A DNA stretch of 64,000 nucleotides from Comamonas resistens (GTDB lineage Bacteria; Pseudomonadota; Gammaproteobacteria; Burkholderiales; Burkholderiaceae_C), in NCBI RefSeq assembly GCF_030064165.1, contig NZ_CP125947.1:2914001-2978000 (forward strand). Direction: 5' to 3'. Of this stretch, positions 44,518 through 54,069 are shown piece after piece (the first letter of the stretch is position 1; the number at the start of each line of letters is the position of its first letter). Below the pieces are notes generated by a model. It was not told the DNA's origin. It did not search any database and was given only the letters and a program-made list of their open reading frames with translations. Position numbers and translations under genes: made by a program.

Positions 44518-45579
44518 ATGTTCTTCCACCGATGGCTGCTGGCGGGCGCACTCGCGCTGCCGGCTTGCGTCCCCATTTTTGCCATGGCCGCCGAGGCCGT
44601 GACCCTCACCCCCGAGCAGGCGCAGACGCTGGGCGTGCGCTTCCAGTCCATGCAGAGCTCTGCCGAGCTCGAAATAACGGCCCATGCGCGCGTGGTGCTG
44701 CGGCCCGATGCCCAGGCTGTGGTCGCCGCGCCCTATGCGGGTGCCGTGCCGCGCGTGCTGGTGGCCCTGGGCCAGACGGTGCGCGCCGGCCAGGCCGTGG
44801 CCGTATTCACCAGCTCCCAGCTGTATGAAGCGCGGCGTGCGCTGGCCGAGGCCGAGTCGCAGTCACGCCTGGCCCGGCAATCGCTGGCGCGCGACCGATC
44901 GCTGTACGACGACGGCATCATCGCAGCCAGCCGCTGGCAGGCCACCCAGGCCCGTGCCACGGAAGCCGCAGCCATGACCCAGGCCAGACGCGCCGAGCTG
45001 GCGAGCAGCGGCGTGACGCTGGCGGGCAACGAGGCCCAGCTGCTGACGCCTCGCGCCGGCATCGTGACCGAGGTCTTGGCCCAGCCGGGCGCGCGCGTCG
45101 AGGCTTCGGCGCCGCTGGTGCGCGTGGCCGACCCGAAGGCATTGGAGCTGGACCTGCTGCTGGGCCGTGAAGTGCCGCTGCCCGCCATCGGCGACCGCGT
45201 GCAGGTGGGCTTTCGCGGCGCTGCGGGCCAGGTCGCGGGCATGGCGCCCGTGGGCGATGGCTCGGCCGGCATGCGCGTGCGCGTGGCCTTGAGCAAGAGC
45301 GGCGATCTGCGCCTGGGCGAAAGCGTCACGGCCACGCTGGCCCTGAAGAATGCGGCCCAGACCGGAGAACGGCTACGCATTCCGGCCGCAGCACTTGCGC
45401 ACTGGCAGGGCCAGACCGGTGTGTTCCTGGCCACCGACAAAGGCGTGCGCTTTGCTCCGCTGACGCTGGAAGCCAGCGACGAAGCCACGGCCGTGGTGCG
45501 CGGGGCGCTGCCGCCCAAGGCGCGCATTGCGGTCACCGGCATCGCCGCGCTCAAGGGCTTGCTGTCCGGAGGTGAGTGA
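44518..45579 (+). CDS. Heavy-metal RND efflux membrane-fusion protein (CzcB/CusB-like)
   Basis: 353 residues from ATG 44518 with a signal peptide (WLLAGALALPACVPIFAMAAE). Barrel-sandwich halves PYAGAVPRVLVALGQTVRAGQAVAVF and LLTPRAGIVTEVLAQPGARV flank an alpha hairpin (EARRALAEAESQSRLARQSLARDRSLYDDGIIAASRWQ). Links the RND pump to its outer-membrane channel across the periplasm. The stop overlaps the RND start by 4 bases (ATGA). Confidence 0.9.
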   Translation: MFFHRWLLAGALALPACVPIFAMAAEAVTLTPEQAQTLGVRFQSMQSSAELEITAHARVVLRPDAQAVVAAPYAGAVPRVLVALGQTVRAGQAVAVFTSSQLYEARRALAEAESQSRLARQSLARDRSLYDDGIIAASRWQATQARATEAAAMTQARRAELASSGVTLAGNEAQLLTPRAGIVTEVLAQPGARVEASAPLVRVADPKALELDLLLGREVPLPAIGDRVQVGFRGAAGQVAGMAPVGDGSAGMRVRVALSKSGDLRLGESVTATLALKNAAQTGERLRIPAAALAHWQGQTGVFLATDKGVRFAPLTLEASDEATAVVRGALPPKARIAVTGIAALKGLLSGGE

Positions 45580-48500
45580 TGCTGGCCAGACTGATCGATT
45601 TCTCGCTGCGCCAGCGGGCTCTGGTGCTGCTTGCGGCCCTGGCGCTGGCGCTGGCCGGCGCCAGGGCCTATGTCCATCTGCCCATTGACGCTTTCCCCGA
45701 CATCTCGCCCACCCAGGTCAAGGTGATCCTCAAGGTGCCGGGCATGACGCCCGAGGAGGTGGAGCAGCGCGTCTCCACGCCCGTGGAGCAGGAACTGCTG
45801 GGCCTGCCACACAAGACCATTGTGCGCTCGGTCTCCAAGTACGGCATCAGCGACGTGACGGTGGACTTCGCCGAGGGCACGGACGTGTACTGGGCACGCC
45901 AGCAGGTGTCCGAACGGCTGGCAGGCATACAGCGCGAGCTGCCGGCCACGGCCGAAGGCGGGCTGGCCCCCATCACCACGCCGCTGGGCGAGATGTTCAT
46001 GTTCACCATTGATGGCGAGGGCTACTCTCTGGCCGAGCGTCGGCGCGTGCTGGACTGGGTGATACGCCCCGCCCTGCGCACCGTGGCCGGCGTGGCCGAT
46101 GTGAACGCACTCGGCGGTGCGGTGCGCGGCTACGAGGTGATTCCCGACCCGGCCCGGTTGCGTGCGCGCGGCGTGACACTAGACCAGTTACGCCAGGCGC
46201 TCGAAGCCAACAACCGCAATGACGGTGCAGGCCGCCTGGACCGCGGCGAGGAGCACTGGGTGGTGCGCGTGGAAGGCGGGGTGCGCGGGCTTGAAGACCT
46301 GCGCGCCATCGTGGTCGAGCCTGCCCGGGAGGGACGCGCCGCGGCCACCGTGGGCGATGTGGCCACGGTGCGACTGGGCGAGGCCACGCGCAACGGCGCC
46401 GTGAGCCGCGACGGCCAGGGCGAGGCCGTCGAGGGGCTGGTGCTGGGCCTGCGCGGCGTGGATGCGCGCAGCCTGGTCGAGGCCGTGCAGGCCAGGCTCG
46501 ACGAGCTCGCCCCGCGCCTGCCCCGGGGCATGAGCACCCAGGTGTTCTACAACCGCGGCGAGCTGGTCTCGCGCGCGGCCGGCACCGTGGTGCGCGCGCT
46601 GGTCGAGGCCAGCCTGCTCGTGGTGGTCACGCTGTACCTGTTCCTGGGCGGCGTGCGTGCCGCTCTGGTGGTGGCGGCCACGCTGCCGCTGTCCATGCTG
46701 GCCACCTTCTTGCTCATGCACTATGTGGGCCTGACCGCGAATCTGATGAGCCTGGGTGGCCTCGCCATCGCGCTGGGCATGCTGGTCGATGCCTCGGTGG
46801 TGGTGGTGGAAAACATAGAGACCGCGCTGGCGCACAGGCCCGACGGCGCAACGCCGGCACAGCCCGCAGACCGTCTGGCCCTGATCCGGGATGCCGTCTC
46901 CGCCGTATCCGCGCCCATGCTGGCCGGGGTGTCCATCATCGCCATCGTGTTCCTGCCGCTGCTCACGCTGCAGGGGCTCGAGGGCAAGCTGTTCTCCCCC
47001 GTGGCGCTGACCATAGTCCTGGCCCTGGGGGCTTCGGTACTGATAGCCTTCACCGTGGTTCCGGCGCTGGCTTCGCTGCTGCTGCGCGCCCATGCCGGCG
47101 ACGCGCCCTGGCTGATGCGCAAGCTGGGCCATGGCTTTGCACGCCTGCAGCTCTGGAGCCTGGCGCACCGCCCCATGGTGTTCGGCATCGCGGTGGCGGC
47201 GCTGGCGGCCGCCGCCGCCCTGTATCTGTCGGTGGGCAAGACCTTTATGCCCACCATGGACGAGGGCGATCTCATCGTCCAGCTGCAGAAGGCGCCCTCC
47301 GTCTCGCTGGCCGCCTCGCTGGACATGGACCGGCGCGTGCAGCAGGCATTGCTCAGGGAGGTGCCCGAGATACGCTCCATCGTCGCGCGCACGGGCTCGG
47401 ACGATCTGGGCCTGGACCCCATGGGCCTCAACGAGACCGACACCTTTCTGGTGCTCAAGCCGCGTGCCGAATGGCGCGGCAGCAAGGAAGACATTGCCGT
47501 CGCCATACGCCGCGTGCTCGAAGGCTTTCCGGGCCTGATCTACGGCTTTACCCAGCCCATAGAGATGCGCGTGTCCGAGATGCTGACCGGCACGCGTGGC
47601 GACGTGGCCATCAAGATCTTCGGCGCTGACCTGGCCAAGATCGATGCGGCGGCCCAGGCGATTGCGGCCAGCATGCGCGCCGTGCCCGGGGCCTCCGAGG
47701 TCATCGCGCCCAGCAACAGCGGCGTGCAATACCTGCAGGTGGTGCTCAACCGCGCCGCCGTCGGCCAGTCGGGTTTCTCCGGCGACGCCTTGCAGGCCCA
47801 GCTGCGCGTCCTGGTCGAGGGCGAGCGCATAGGCATCGTGCCCGAGGGCATGGTGCGCACGCCGCTGCTGCTGCGCGGCGGCACGGCGCTGCGCCAGTCC
47901 CCCGAAGGTCTGGCCGGCCTGCTGGTGACAGCGCCCGACAGCACGAACTGGCCGCTGACCTCGCTGGCCACGCTGGCCGCCCAGGACGGCCCGGTGCGCA
48001 TAGACCACGAGGACGGCGCACGCTTTGCCGTGGTCCAGGTAAACGTCGAAGGGCGCGACCTGGCCGGCTTTGTGCGCGAGGCCCAGGCCGCCGTGGCCAA
48101 GGACGCCAGCCTCAAGGACCTACGCATCGTCTGGGGCGGCCAGTTCGAGAACCAGCAGCGCGCGGCCGCTCGGCTGGCACTGGTGGTGCCGCTGGCGCTG
48201 GCCGCCATCTTCGTGCTGCTGGTGCTCACCTTCCGCTCGCCGCGGCAGGCGCTGCTGGTCATCGCCAACATTCCGTTCGCGCTGGTGGGCGGCATGGCGG
48301 CGCTGCGCGCGGCGGGGGAATACCTGTCGGTGCCGGCCTCGGTGGGCTTTATCGCGCTGCTGGGCATTGCCGTGCTCAACGGCGTGGTGCTGGTCTCGCA
48401 CTTCAACGCGCTGCTGGCGGGCGGCATGGAGCTGACCCGGGCCGTACGCCAGGGCGTGCGCGACCGCTTGCGCCCCGTGCTGATGACGGCCTGCATCACC

Positions 48501-48677
48501 GCACTGGGCATGGTGCCCCTGCTGCTGGCCAGCGGGCCGGGCTCGGAAATCCAGCGGCCGCTGGCCGTGGTGGTGGCCGGCGGCCTGGTCAGCTCCACGG
48601 CGCTGACCCTGTTGCTGCTGCCGCTGCTGTTCGAGCGCTTCGGCGTTCCCCGCGCAGCCAAGGAGTCTCAAAAATGA
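45576..48677 (+). CDS. Heavy-metal RND efflux pump (CzcA/CusA family)
   Basis: 1033 residues, 12 membrane helices in the RND layout with two large periplasmic loops. HME-RND marks: LPIDAFPDISPTQVKVI near the start, the helix-4 motif GLAIALGMLVDASVVVVENIE, whose Asp relays protons, and KTFMPTMDEGDLIVQL after helix 7. A proton-driven exporter of divalent or monovalent metal cations. The Met cluster of CusA cannot be verified by eye, so the metal is open. Flanked by its CzcB- and CzcC-like partners. Confidence 0.93.
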   Translation: MMLARLIDFSLRQRALVLLAALALALAGARAYVHLPIDAFPDISPTQVKVILKVPGMTPEEVEQRVSTPVEQELLGLPHKTIVRSVSKYGISDVTVDFAEGTDVYWARQQVSERLAGIQRELPATAEGGLAPITTPLGEMFMFTIDGEGYSLAERRRVLDWVIRPALRTVAGVADVNALGGAVRGYEVIPDPARLRARGVTLDQLRQALEANNRNDGAGRLDRGEEHWVVRVEGGVRGLEDLRAIVVEPAREGRAAATVGDVATVRLGEATRNGAVSRDGQGEAVEGLVLGLRGVDARSLVEAVQARLDELAPRLPRGMSTQVFYNRGELVSRAAGTVVRALVEASLLVVVTLYLFLGGVRAALVVAATLPLSMLATFLLMHYVGLTANLMSLGGLAIALGMLVDASVVVVENIETALAHRPDGATPAQPADRLALIRDAVSAVSAPMLAGVSIIAIVFLPLLTLQGLEGKLFSPVALTIVLALGASVLIAFTVVPALASLLLRAHAGDAPWLMRKLGHGFARLQLWSLAHRPMVFGIAVAALAAAAALYLSVGKTFMPTMDEGDLIVQLQKAPSVSLAASLDMDRRVQQALLREVPEIRSIVARTGSDDLGLDPMGLNETDTFLVLKPRAEWRGSKEDIAVAIRRVLEGFPGLIYGFTQPIEMRVSEMLTGTRGDVAIKIFGADLAKIDAAAQAIAASMRAVPGASEVIAPSNSGVQYLQVVLNRAAVGQSGFSGDALQAQLRVLVEGERIGIVPEGMVRTPLLLRGGTALRQSPEGLAGLLVTAPDSTNWPLTSLATLAAQDGPVRIDHEDGARFAVVQVNVEGRDLAGFVREAQAAVAKDASLKDLRIVWGGQFENQQRAAARLALVVPLALAAIFVLLVLTFRSPRQALLVIANIPFALVGGMAALRAAGEYLSVPASVGFIALLGIAVLNGVVLVSHFNALLAGGMELTRAVRQGVRDRLRPVLMTACITALGMVPLLLASGPGSEIQRPLAVVVAGGLVSSTALTLLLLPLLFERFGVPRAAKESQK

Positions 48678-48736
48678 GAGCTATCAGCACTTTACAGACA
48701 AGGGCTGAATGCCTTTTTTACCGAGTTTTCAAGAAG

Positions 48737-49999
48737 ATGAGCATGAAACCTCTGCTGCCTGTCTGGGTTGCGGCCCTGCTGCTGGCGGGCGCGGCCCAGG
48801 CCCAGAGCTATCTGCCGCCCGAGGCTGCGGTGCGCCAGGCCGTGGAGCAGTCCCCCACGGTGCAGGCCGCCGATGCGGCCCGGCGCGGCACCCAGGCCAG
48901 AGCCGACGGCCTGCGCGCCGGCCCGCATGAGACCGTGGTGCGCGCCATAGGCCAGCGCCGCTGGGTGCGCGATGGCTCGGGTCAGCGCTTTGGCGAAGGT
49001 CAGATCGCCATCGAACGCCCGCTGCGCCTATGGGGCAAATCCGAGGCCGATGCCGAGCTTGCCGACGCCACCCTGGCCACGGGCCGCGTGGCCGCGCAGG
49101 ACGCACGCCACGAAACCGCGCGCCAGTTGCTGACGCTGTGGTTTGCGGCGCTGCGCGCGAGCCAGGCCCGCCAGGCCGCGCAGGACAATGCGAGCGCGGC
49201 CGCGGAGCTGGCGCGCATTACCGAGCGCCGCCTGCGCGCGGGCGATGCAGCCCGGCTGGAGGCCGAACTAGCCGCGGCCGAGCAGGCTCGCATGCAGGCC
49301 GCGCTGGCGGCCGCCGAGGCGACGGAAACCGCGGCCCTGGCAGAGCTGCAGGCACGCTTTCCCGGCCTATGCCCGCAGCGCTGCGCGCCCGCCGAAGCCC
49401 CGGTCGCCTTGCCCGAGCCGCCGACCCAGCCAGCGGCACCGTCTGTGACCCAGATGCGCGCCCACTATATAGAGCACAGCCATGAGTACCTGCTGGCCCA
49501 GGCCGAGGAAGCGCTGGCACTGCGCCAGGCCCGCCGCACCGACCTGGAGCGCCACCCCGACCCCACGGTCGGCGTGTTTGCCACCAGCGAGCGCGGCGGC
49601 GCCGAGCGCCTTGCCGGTGTCAGCCTGAGCCTGCCGCTGGGTTCCGTCCACCGCGAAACCCAGGCCGCTGCGGCCCTAGCCGATGCCGACGCAGCCCTGT
49701 CGCGCCGCCTGGCCGCCGAGCGGCGCCTGGGCGCGGAGTTCGATGTGCTCTGGAGCCTGCTGGGCGGCAAGCGTGCGGCGGCCCAGGCCCAGGCCCGGGC
49801 CGCCGCGCTGCAGCGCAGCGCTGCCGACCGCGCGCTGCGCGCCTACCGTGCCGGTGAATCGGGCTTGAGCGAGCTGCTGGCCGTGCGCCGCGTGCTGGCC
49901 GACGCGCTGCTGGCCGAGCGCCTGGCGCGCAGCGAGGCGCTGGAGAGCGACAGCCGCCTGCGACTGGATCTGCACGAGCTCTGGGACTTCGACGATTGA
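48737..49999 (+). CDS. TolC-family outer-membrane channel (CzcC-like)
   Basis: 420 residues from ATG 48737 (MSMKPLLPVWVAALLLAGAAQAQ signal peptide). An in-frame ATG at 48674 overlaps the RND stop but would place 21 unsuitable residues before the signal. Helical TolC repeats: RARQLLTLWFAALRASQARQ-like segments, LARITERRLRAGDAARLEAELAAAEQARMQAALAAAEATETAAL and LQRSAADRALRAYRAGESGLSELLAVRRVLADALL. Completes the three-part metal efflux system. Very high GC. Confidence 0.88.
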   Translation: MSMKPLLPVWVAALLLAGAAQAQSYLPPEAAVRQAVEQSPTVQAADAARRGTQARADGLRAGPHETVVRAIGQRRWVRDGSGQRFGEGQIAIERPLRLWGKSEADAELADATLATGRVAAQDARHETARQLLTLWFAALRASQARQAAQDNASAAAELARITERRLRAGDAARLEAELAAAEQARMQAALAAAEATETAALAELQARFPGLCPQRCAPAEAPVALPEPPTQPAAPSVTQMRAHYIEHSHEYLLAQAEEALALRQARRTDLERHPDPTVGVFATSERGGAERLAGVSLSLPLGSVHRETQAAAALADADAALSRRLAAERRLGAEFDVLWSLLGGKRAAAQAQARAAALQRSAADRALRAYRAGESGLSELLAVRRVLADALLAERLARSEALESDSRLRLDLHELWDFDD

Positions 50000-50118
50000 T
50001 CTCCACTCCGGGCCGTCTCGGCGTCTTGCCCCAAGGACCTGATCGCGCCGACCTTGCTCCCGGCGCGATCAATGACAGACATCAATAAGCTGTTTAACTA
50101 AAGCGAAAAGAATCCATC

Positions 50119-50643
50119 ATGACCCGTTCAGACAACTACCCCCGCCCCCTGGTGCTGCTGCACTGGCTGGTCTTTGCCGCGGCCGCACTGGCTGTGGCGG
50201 CCATAGAAATCAAGGGCTTTTTCCCCAAAGGCTCGCCCGAGCGCGCGCAGATGACTCTCTGGCACGAAAGCTTCGGCCTCGCCGTGCTGCTGCTTATGAC
50301 GCTGCGCCTGATGGTGCGCGCCAGCGTCAAAGTGCCGCCGCTTCCGCCCGGCCCGCGCTGGATGGAGCTCTCAGCCCAGGCCATGCACTGGCTGCTGTAC
50401 CTGCTGATGTTGGCCATGCCGGTGCTGGGCGTGCTGGCCCTGGCCTGGTCGGGCAAGCCCGTACCCTTCTTCGGAGCGTCCTGGACGCTGCCGCTGACGG
50501 TGGATGTGCCGCTGGGCCGCAGCCTCAAGAATATCCACGAGGCGGGCGCCAACCTGGTGTTCGCCGCCGTGGGCCTGCATGCGGCGGCCGCACTATGGCA
50601 TCAGTTCGTGCTCAAGGACGGGCTGCTGCGCCGCATGAAATAA
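50119..50643 (+). CDS. Cytochrome b561
   Basis: 174 residues, four helices. Haem-binding histidines: VLLHWLVFAA, LWHESFGLAVLLLMTLRL, AMHWLLYLLMLAMPVLG and NIHEAGANLVFAAVGLHAAAALWHQFV. Bacterial CybB-type electron-transfer protein that reduces superoxide or cycles quinones. It begins 119 bases after the efflux channel gene and may be a separate unit. Confidence 0.92.
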   Translation: MTRSDNYPRPLVLLHWLVFAAAALAVAAIEIKGFFPKGSPERAQMTLWHESFGLAVLLLMTLRLMVRASVKVPPLPPGPRWMELSAQAMHWLLYLLMLAMPVLGVLALAWSGKPVPFFGASWTLPLTVDVPLGRSLKNIHEAGANLVFAAVGLHAAAALWHQFVLKDGLLRRMK

Positions 50644-50770
50644 GTACGACTCACGCAAATCAGGTTCAGGCAAGACGTTTGCCCTATGGAAATGCCTCTG
50701 ATGCAGCCTTGTTTGCGTAAGTCCTCAGAAGTACCTCTGGCCGGCCCCTGCTGCGGGCCGACCTCAAGCC

Positions 50771-52213
50771 TCAATCCGCTTCCGGCAGGATGGCGTCGGC
50801 GTAGTCGTAGAGTTCGCCCAGGATCTCCTCGCCGCGCTCGTCGGCGGTTTCGGACAGGGCGTCGATCATGGCGAACATCTGTTCGGCCGTGCGCGCCCCG
50901 CCCTCACCTTCGATCAGGCAGGCGGCGCGATGCTGCTCCCAGCGCCGCTGCTCGGCCTCGGTCAGCGTCTGCGGGAAATTGCGCGCACGGTAGCGCCAGA
51001 CCAGCTCCGTCAGGCGCGCATCGTCAAAGCCCGTCTTGTCCAGCGCCAGTTCCTGCGGAGAAAGCTTTTTGATCTGCAGGAGGCGGCGGCGGTCTTCATT
51101 GCCCACGAAGCCGCCATACAGGTCCTGGTCGGCATCCAGCGGCTCTCCTGCCTCGCGCGTGAAGACGGCCTTCCATTGCCCGCTCATGTCGGGCAGGTCG
51201 CGGGCAATCGCCGCATGCTGCATCGCCAGCGCCATGTCCACGCCCCATTTTTCGGCCATGGCCGGGCTCAGGGTCTTGAGGCTTCCCACCACCATGGGCG
51301 ACTTGTTGACATGGATGCTCTTGATGGGCAGGCGGCTCACGCCCTCGGGCAGCTCGGCCTGGCGCGTGAACATTCGCAGGCGCAGGTCGTCGATGCTGAT
51401 GCCGGCCAGCTCGCTCGGGTCGGCGGCCAGATCCCAGCAGATCACCTCGTTCTTGTTCGTCGGATGCGTGGCCAACGGCCACATCACGGCCAGACAGCCG
51501 CGTGCGGGGCTGATCATGCCAGTCACATGCAGAAAGGGCCGCGCATGCTCCTGTGTGGCGGGCAGGCCCATTTCGCGCAAGGCGCCGTCCTTTTTATGCA
51601 GGCCAAAGGCAAAGTCGAACAGGCGTGGCTGCTTGTCACGGATCAGTCTGGCCAGGGCAATCGTGGCACGCACATCGCTGAGCGCATCGTGGGCCTGCTC
51701 GTGCAGCAGGCCATTGGCGCGCGCCAGATCCTCGAGCTTGAAGCTCGGCGTGCCGTCTTCCTTCTTGGGCCACTGAATGCCGTCGGGGCGCAGCGCATAC
51801 ACCATGCGCACCACATCGAGCAGATCCCAGCGGCCGCAGCCGTTCTGCCATTCGCGCGCATAGGGATCGATGAGATTGCGCCAGAACATGAAGCGCGTGA
51901 TCTCGTCGTCGAAGCGTATGGTGTTATAGCCCACGCCCACGGTGCCAGGCTGGGCCAGTTCGGCTTCGATGCGGGCCGAGAACTCGACCTCGGGAATGCC
52001 TTGTTCCAGTGCCCGCTGGGGCGTGATACCCGTGATCAGGCAGGACTGCGGATCGGGCAGATAGTCGTTGGCCGGCTGGCAGTACCACATCACGGGCTCG
52101 CCGATTTCGTTGAGCTCGGCATCCGTGCGGATGCCGGCGAACTGCGCAGGCCGGTCGTAGCGCGGCTGGGCGCCAAAGGTTTCGTAGTCGTGCCAGAAGA
52201 AGGTATGAGCCAT
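50771..52213 (-). CDS. sbcB: Exodeoxyribonuclease I
   Basis: 480 residues, the usual ExoI size. 3'-5' single-strand DNA exonuclease in recombination and mismatch repair. DEDDh motifs: FFWHDYETFGAQP (Exo I), VGVGYNTIRFDDEITRFMFWRN (Exo II) and HEQAHDALSDVRATIALARL (Exo III). The SH3-like and C-terminal regions follow. Convergent with nothing; upstream of it the 103-base space to rtcR holds a dispersed repeat. Confidence 0.96.
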   Translation of the reverse strand: MAHTFFWHDYETFGAQPRYDRPAQFAGIRTDAELNEIGEPVMWYCQPANDYLPDPQSCLITGITPQRALEQGIPEVEFSARIEAELAQPGTVGVGYNTIRFDDEITRFMFWRNLIDPYAREWQNGCGRWDLLDVVRMVYALRPDGIQWPKKEDGTPSFKLEDLARANGLLHEQAHDALSDVRATIALARLIRDKQPRLFDFAFGLHKKDGALREMGLPATQEHARPFLHVTGMISPARGCLAVMWPLATHPTNKNEVICWDLAADPSELAGISIDDLRLRMFTRQAELPEGVSRLPIKSIHVNKSPMVVGSLKTLSPAMAEKWGVDMALAMQHAAIARDLPDMSGQWKAVFTREAGEPLDADQDLYGGFVGNEDRRRLLQIKKLSPQELALDKTGFDDARLTELVWRYRARNFPQTLTEAEQRRWEQHRAACLIEGEGGARTAEQMFAMIDALSETADERGEEILGELYDYADAILPEAD

Positions 52214-52301
52214 GGGCCCGAAGTATGCCTGCGAACCGGCACAGCTTACGGCTTGCGGCCCATCAACTTCATGCCTTTTTGGCCTCTAGCGCTGATGGGA
52301 A

Positions 52302-52320
52302 AAGCGCAAGCAGCTATCAA
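52302..52320 (+). repeat. Dispersed intergenic element, copy 7
   Basis: AAGCGC-N5-GCTATCA, between the ExoI start and the rtcR stop. Confidence 0.45.
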
Positions 52321-53927
52321 TATGATTGTTTGACCTGCTCCCAATTCAAGCCAAATTTGTGCAGAAACTTGCGCAACCTGTCCGCGTCGTTGACCACGGC
52401 TTTTTGCTGGCGTGACTGGTCAAACAGCTTGCGCCCCGCATCGGACAGCGTGCTCGATACGCGGCAGACGGCAATCACGGACTGCAGCTGCAGTCGATCA
52501 AACAGGTCCAGCTGAGCCACCGCGTCTTCAGGCAGATAGTCGGCCAGACTCAGCTCGGCAGGAGGCAGATGGCTGGCCTGAGAGTGTTGCCACAGCCAGC
52601 CCAGCCGGCCAATCTCGGCCTGCACCTGCTCTATGGTGATGCGGCCGCTGTCGGCCAGCGTGGCCAGACGCGTGATACTGGCCGAGAGGTCGCGGAAATT
52701 GCCACTCCAGGGCGCGGCGGCAGATTTGGCAAATTGCAGATAGACGGCCCTGGCCTCGGCGTTGAAGCGCACGGCGCTGCCGGTCTCGCCCGCCGCACGC
52801 AGCAACAGATGATCGATATTGGGCTCCAGGTCCTCGGGACGCTGTGCCAGGCCCGGCAAGGTATAGGACCAGAGATTGATACGCGCAAACAGATCTTCGC
52901 GGAAACGCCCTTCGGCCACATCGACGCGCAGATCGCGGTGAGTGCCGGCGATGAGCTGGAAGTCGCTGCTCACCTCCTTGTCGCTGCCCATGGGGAAAAA
53001 GCGCTTTTCCTCCACAGCCTTGAGCAGCATGGCCTGCTCGTCCGGGCCCAGCTCGCCGATTTCGTCCAGGAACAGCACTCCCTCATGCGCGGTGCGCAGC
53101 AAGCCCGCGCGGTCTGCCGCCGCGCCCGTGAACGCCCCTTTCCTGTGGCCGAACAAGGTGGAGGCCGCGCCATCGCCGCGCAGTGTGGCGCAGTTGACCT
53201 CGACAAATTCGCCCTGCACCTGATGGCGGGATTTTTTCAGCTCATAAATGCGCCGTGCCAGATGCGACTTTCCCGCGCCCGTGGGGCCGGTGAACAGAAT
53301 GGGCGCGCGCGAACGGATCGCCACGCGCTCTATCTCTTCGATCAGCCTGTTGAACTGCGGGTTGCGCGTGGCGATGCCATTCTTGAGGAACTCCAGCGCC
53401 TCGGTCTGGGCCTGATGGAAGCGCTGAGCCAGGGCCTCGTAGCGCGACAGATCCAGGTCGATCAGAACCATGCTGCCCGGCGATCCTGCCTGCTGCTTGC
53501 GCGGCGGCGAGGTCTGCAGCAGCACGCCCGGTATCTGGCGCGACTCCACCATGAGGAACATGCAGATCTGCGCAACATGGGTGCCCGTCGTGATGTGTAC
53601 CCAGTAGTTCTCGCGCTCGGTGTCAAAGCGATAGTTGCGTGCCCAGTCATAGAGCGCGGCATACATCTCGCCAAAGTCCCAGGGGTCCTGGACTTCCGAA
53701 CAGACCAGATTGACCTTGGTTTCCGGCGAGACATTGGAAATGTCCTGCACCAGGATCTGGGCCAGCTTGTCATGGCGGCTGGAGTACAGCAGCTCCAGCC
53801 TGTCTATCACGGTGTCTTCATGCTGCATCAGCGACACCGTGGGCCGCCATTTCTCCCAGCGCCCCGCACCCTGCCCTGAATCAAGCTGCGTGCCCATGAA
53901 ACCTATCACCACGTTCTTTTTAGACAT
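52317..53927 (-). CDS. rtcR: RtcR, CARF-domain sigma-54 activator of the RNA repair operon
   Basis: 536 residues, full length. Residues 1-165 are the CARF-like sensory domain (VVIGFMGTQLDSGQGAGRWEKWRPTVSL; YWVHITTGTHVAQICMFLM), which in other species binds RNA-end signals such as cyclic-phosphate tRNA fragments. The AAA+ core has Walker A FTGPTGAGKSHLARRIYE, the sigma54-contact loop GHRKGAFTGA, and Walker B GVLFLDEIGELG with a distal arginine (RFREDLFARINLW). The C-terminus holds the DNA-binding HTH (DAGRKLFDQSRQ; DADRLRKFLHKFGL). Divergent from rsr with a sigma-54 promoter between. Confidence 0.96.
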   Translation of the reverse strand: MSKKNVVIGFMGTQLDSGQGAGRWEKWRPTVSLMQHEDTVIDRLELLYSSRHDKLAQILVQDISNVSPETKVNLVCSEVQDPWDFGEMYAALYDWARNYRFDTERENYWVHITTGTHVAQICMFLMVESRQIPGVLLQTSPPRKQQAGSPGSMVLIDLDLSRYEALAQRFHQAQTEALEFLKNGIATRNPQFNRLIEEIERVAIRSRAPILFTGPTGAGKSHLARRIYELKKSRHQVQGEFVEVNCATLRGDGAASTLFGHRKGAFTGAAADRAGLLRTAHEGVLFLDEIGELGPDEQAMLLKAVEEKRFFPMGSDKEVSSDFQLIAGTHRDLRVDVAEGRFREDLFARINLWSYTLPGLAQRPEDLEPNIDHLLLRAAGETGSAVRFNAEARAVYLQFAKSAAAPWSGNFRDLSASITRLATLADSGRITIEQVQAEIGRLGWLWQHSQASHLPPAELSLADYLPEDAVAQLDLFDRLQLQSVIAVCRVSSTLSDAGRKLFDQSRQQKAVVNDADRLRKFLHKFGLNWEQVKQSY

Positions 53928-53934
53928 ATTTTTT

Positions 53935-53960
53935 TAGATAAATTTCTATATTTTTATCTA
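53935..53960. promoter_or_regulatory. Inverted repeat, possible RtcR enhancer 1
   Basis: TAGATAAA-N10-TTTATCTA, perfect arms, about 120 bases upstream of the sigma-54 promoter and next to the rtcR start. RtcR hexamers would bind such sites. Confidence 0.45.
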
Positions 53961-53992
53961 TTTTCTCAGAACAATCGCAAAACCTCAATTTC

Positions 53993-54025
53993 TTCAAAAA
54001 ATCAATGAAAAAGAGATTTTTTGAA
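53993..54025. promoter_or_regulatory. Inverted repeat, possible RtcR enhancer 2
   Basis: TTCAAAAAATC-N11-GATTTTTTGAA, perfect 11-bp arms, about 65 bases upstream of the -24 element. A terminator is an alternative but no transcript ends here. Confidence 0.5.
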
Positions 54026-54069
54026 TGAATTCAACAACATAACAATCAAGAAGACCATCCACAGAAAAG

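Noticed and set aside
46188..48008. Minus-strand open frame of 606 codons inside the RND pump gene
   Set aside because: High-GC shadow with Gln/His/Gly-rich nonsense sequence; the pump frame carries all HME-RND motifs.
53993..54025. Transcription terminator in the rtcR-rsr gap
   Set aside because: No gene ends here; divergent promoters surround it and the hairpin lies at enhancer distance from a sigma-54 promoter, so a regulator site is preferred.
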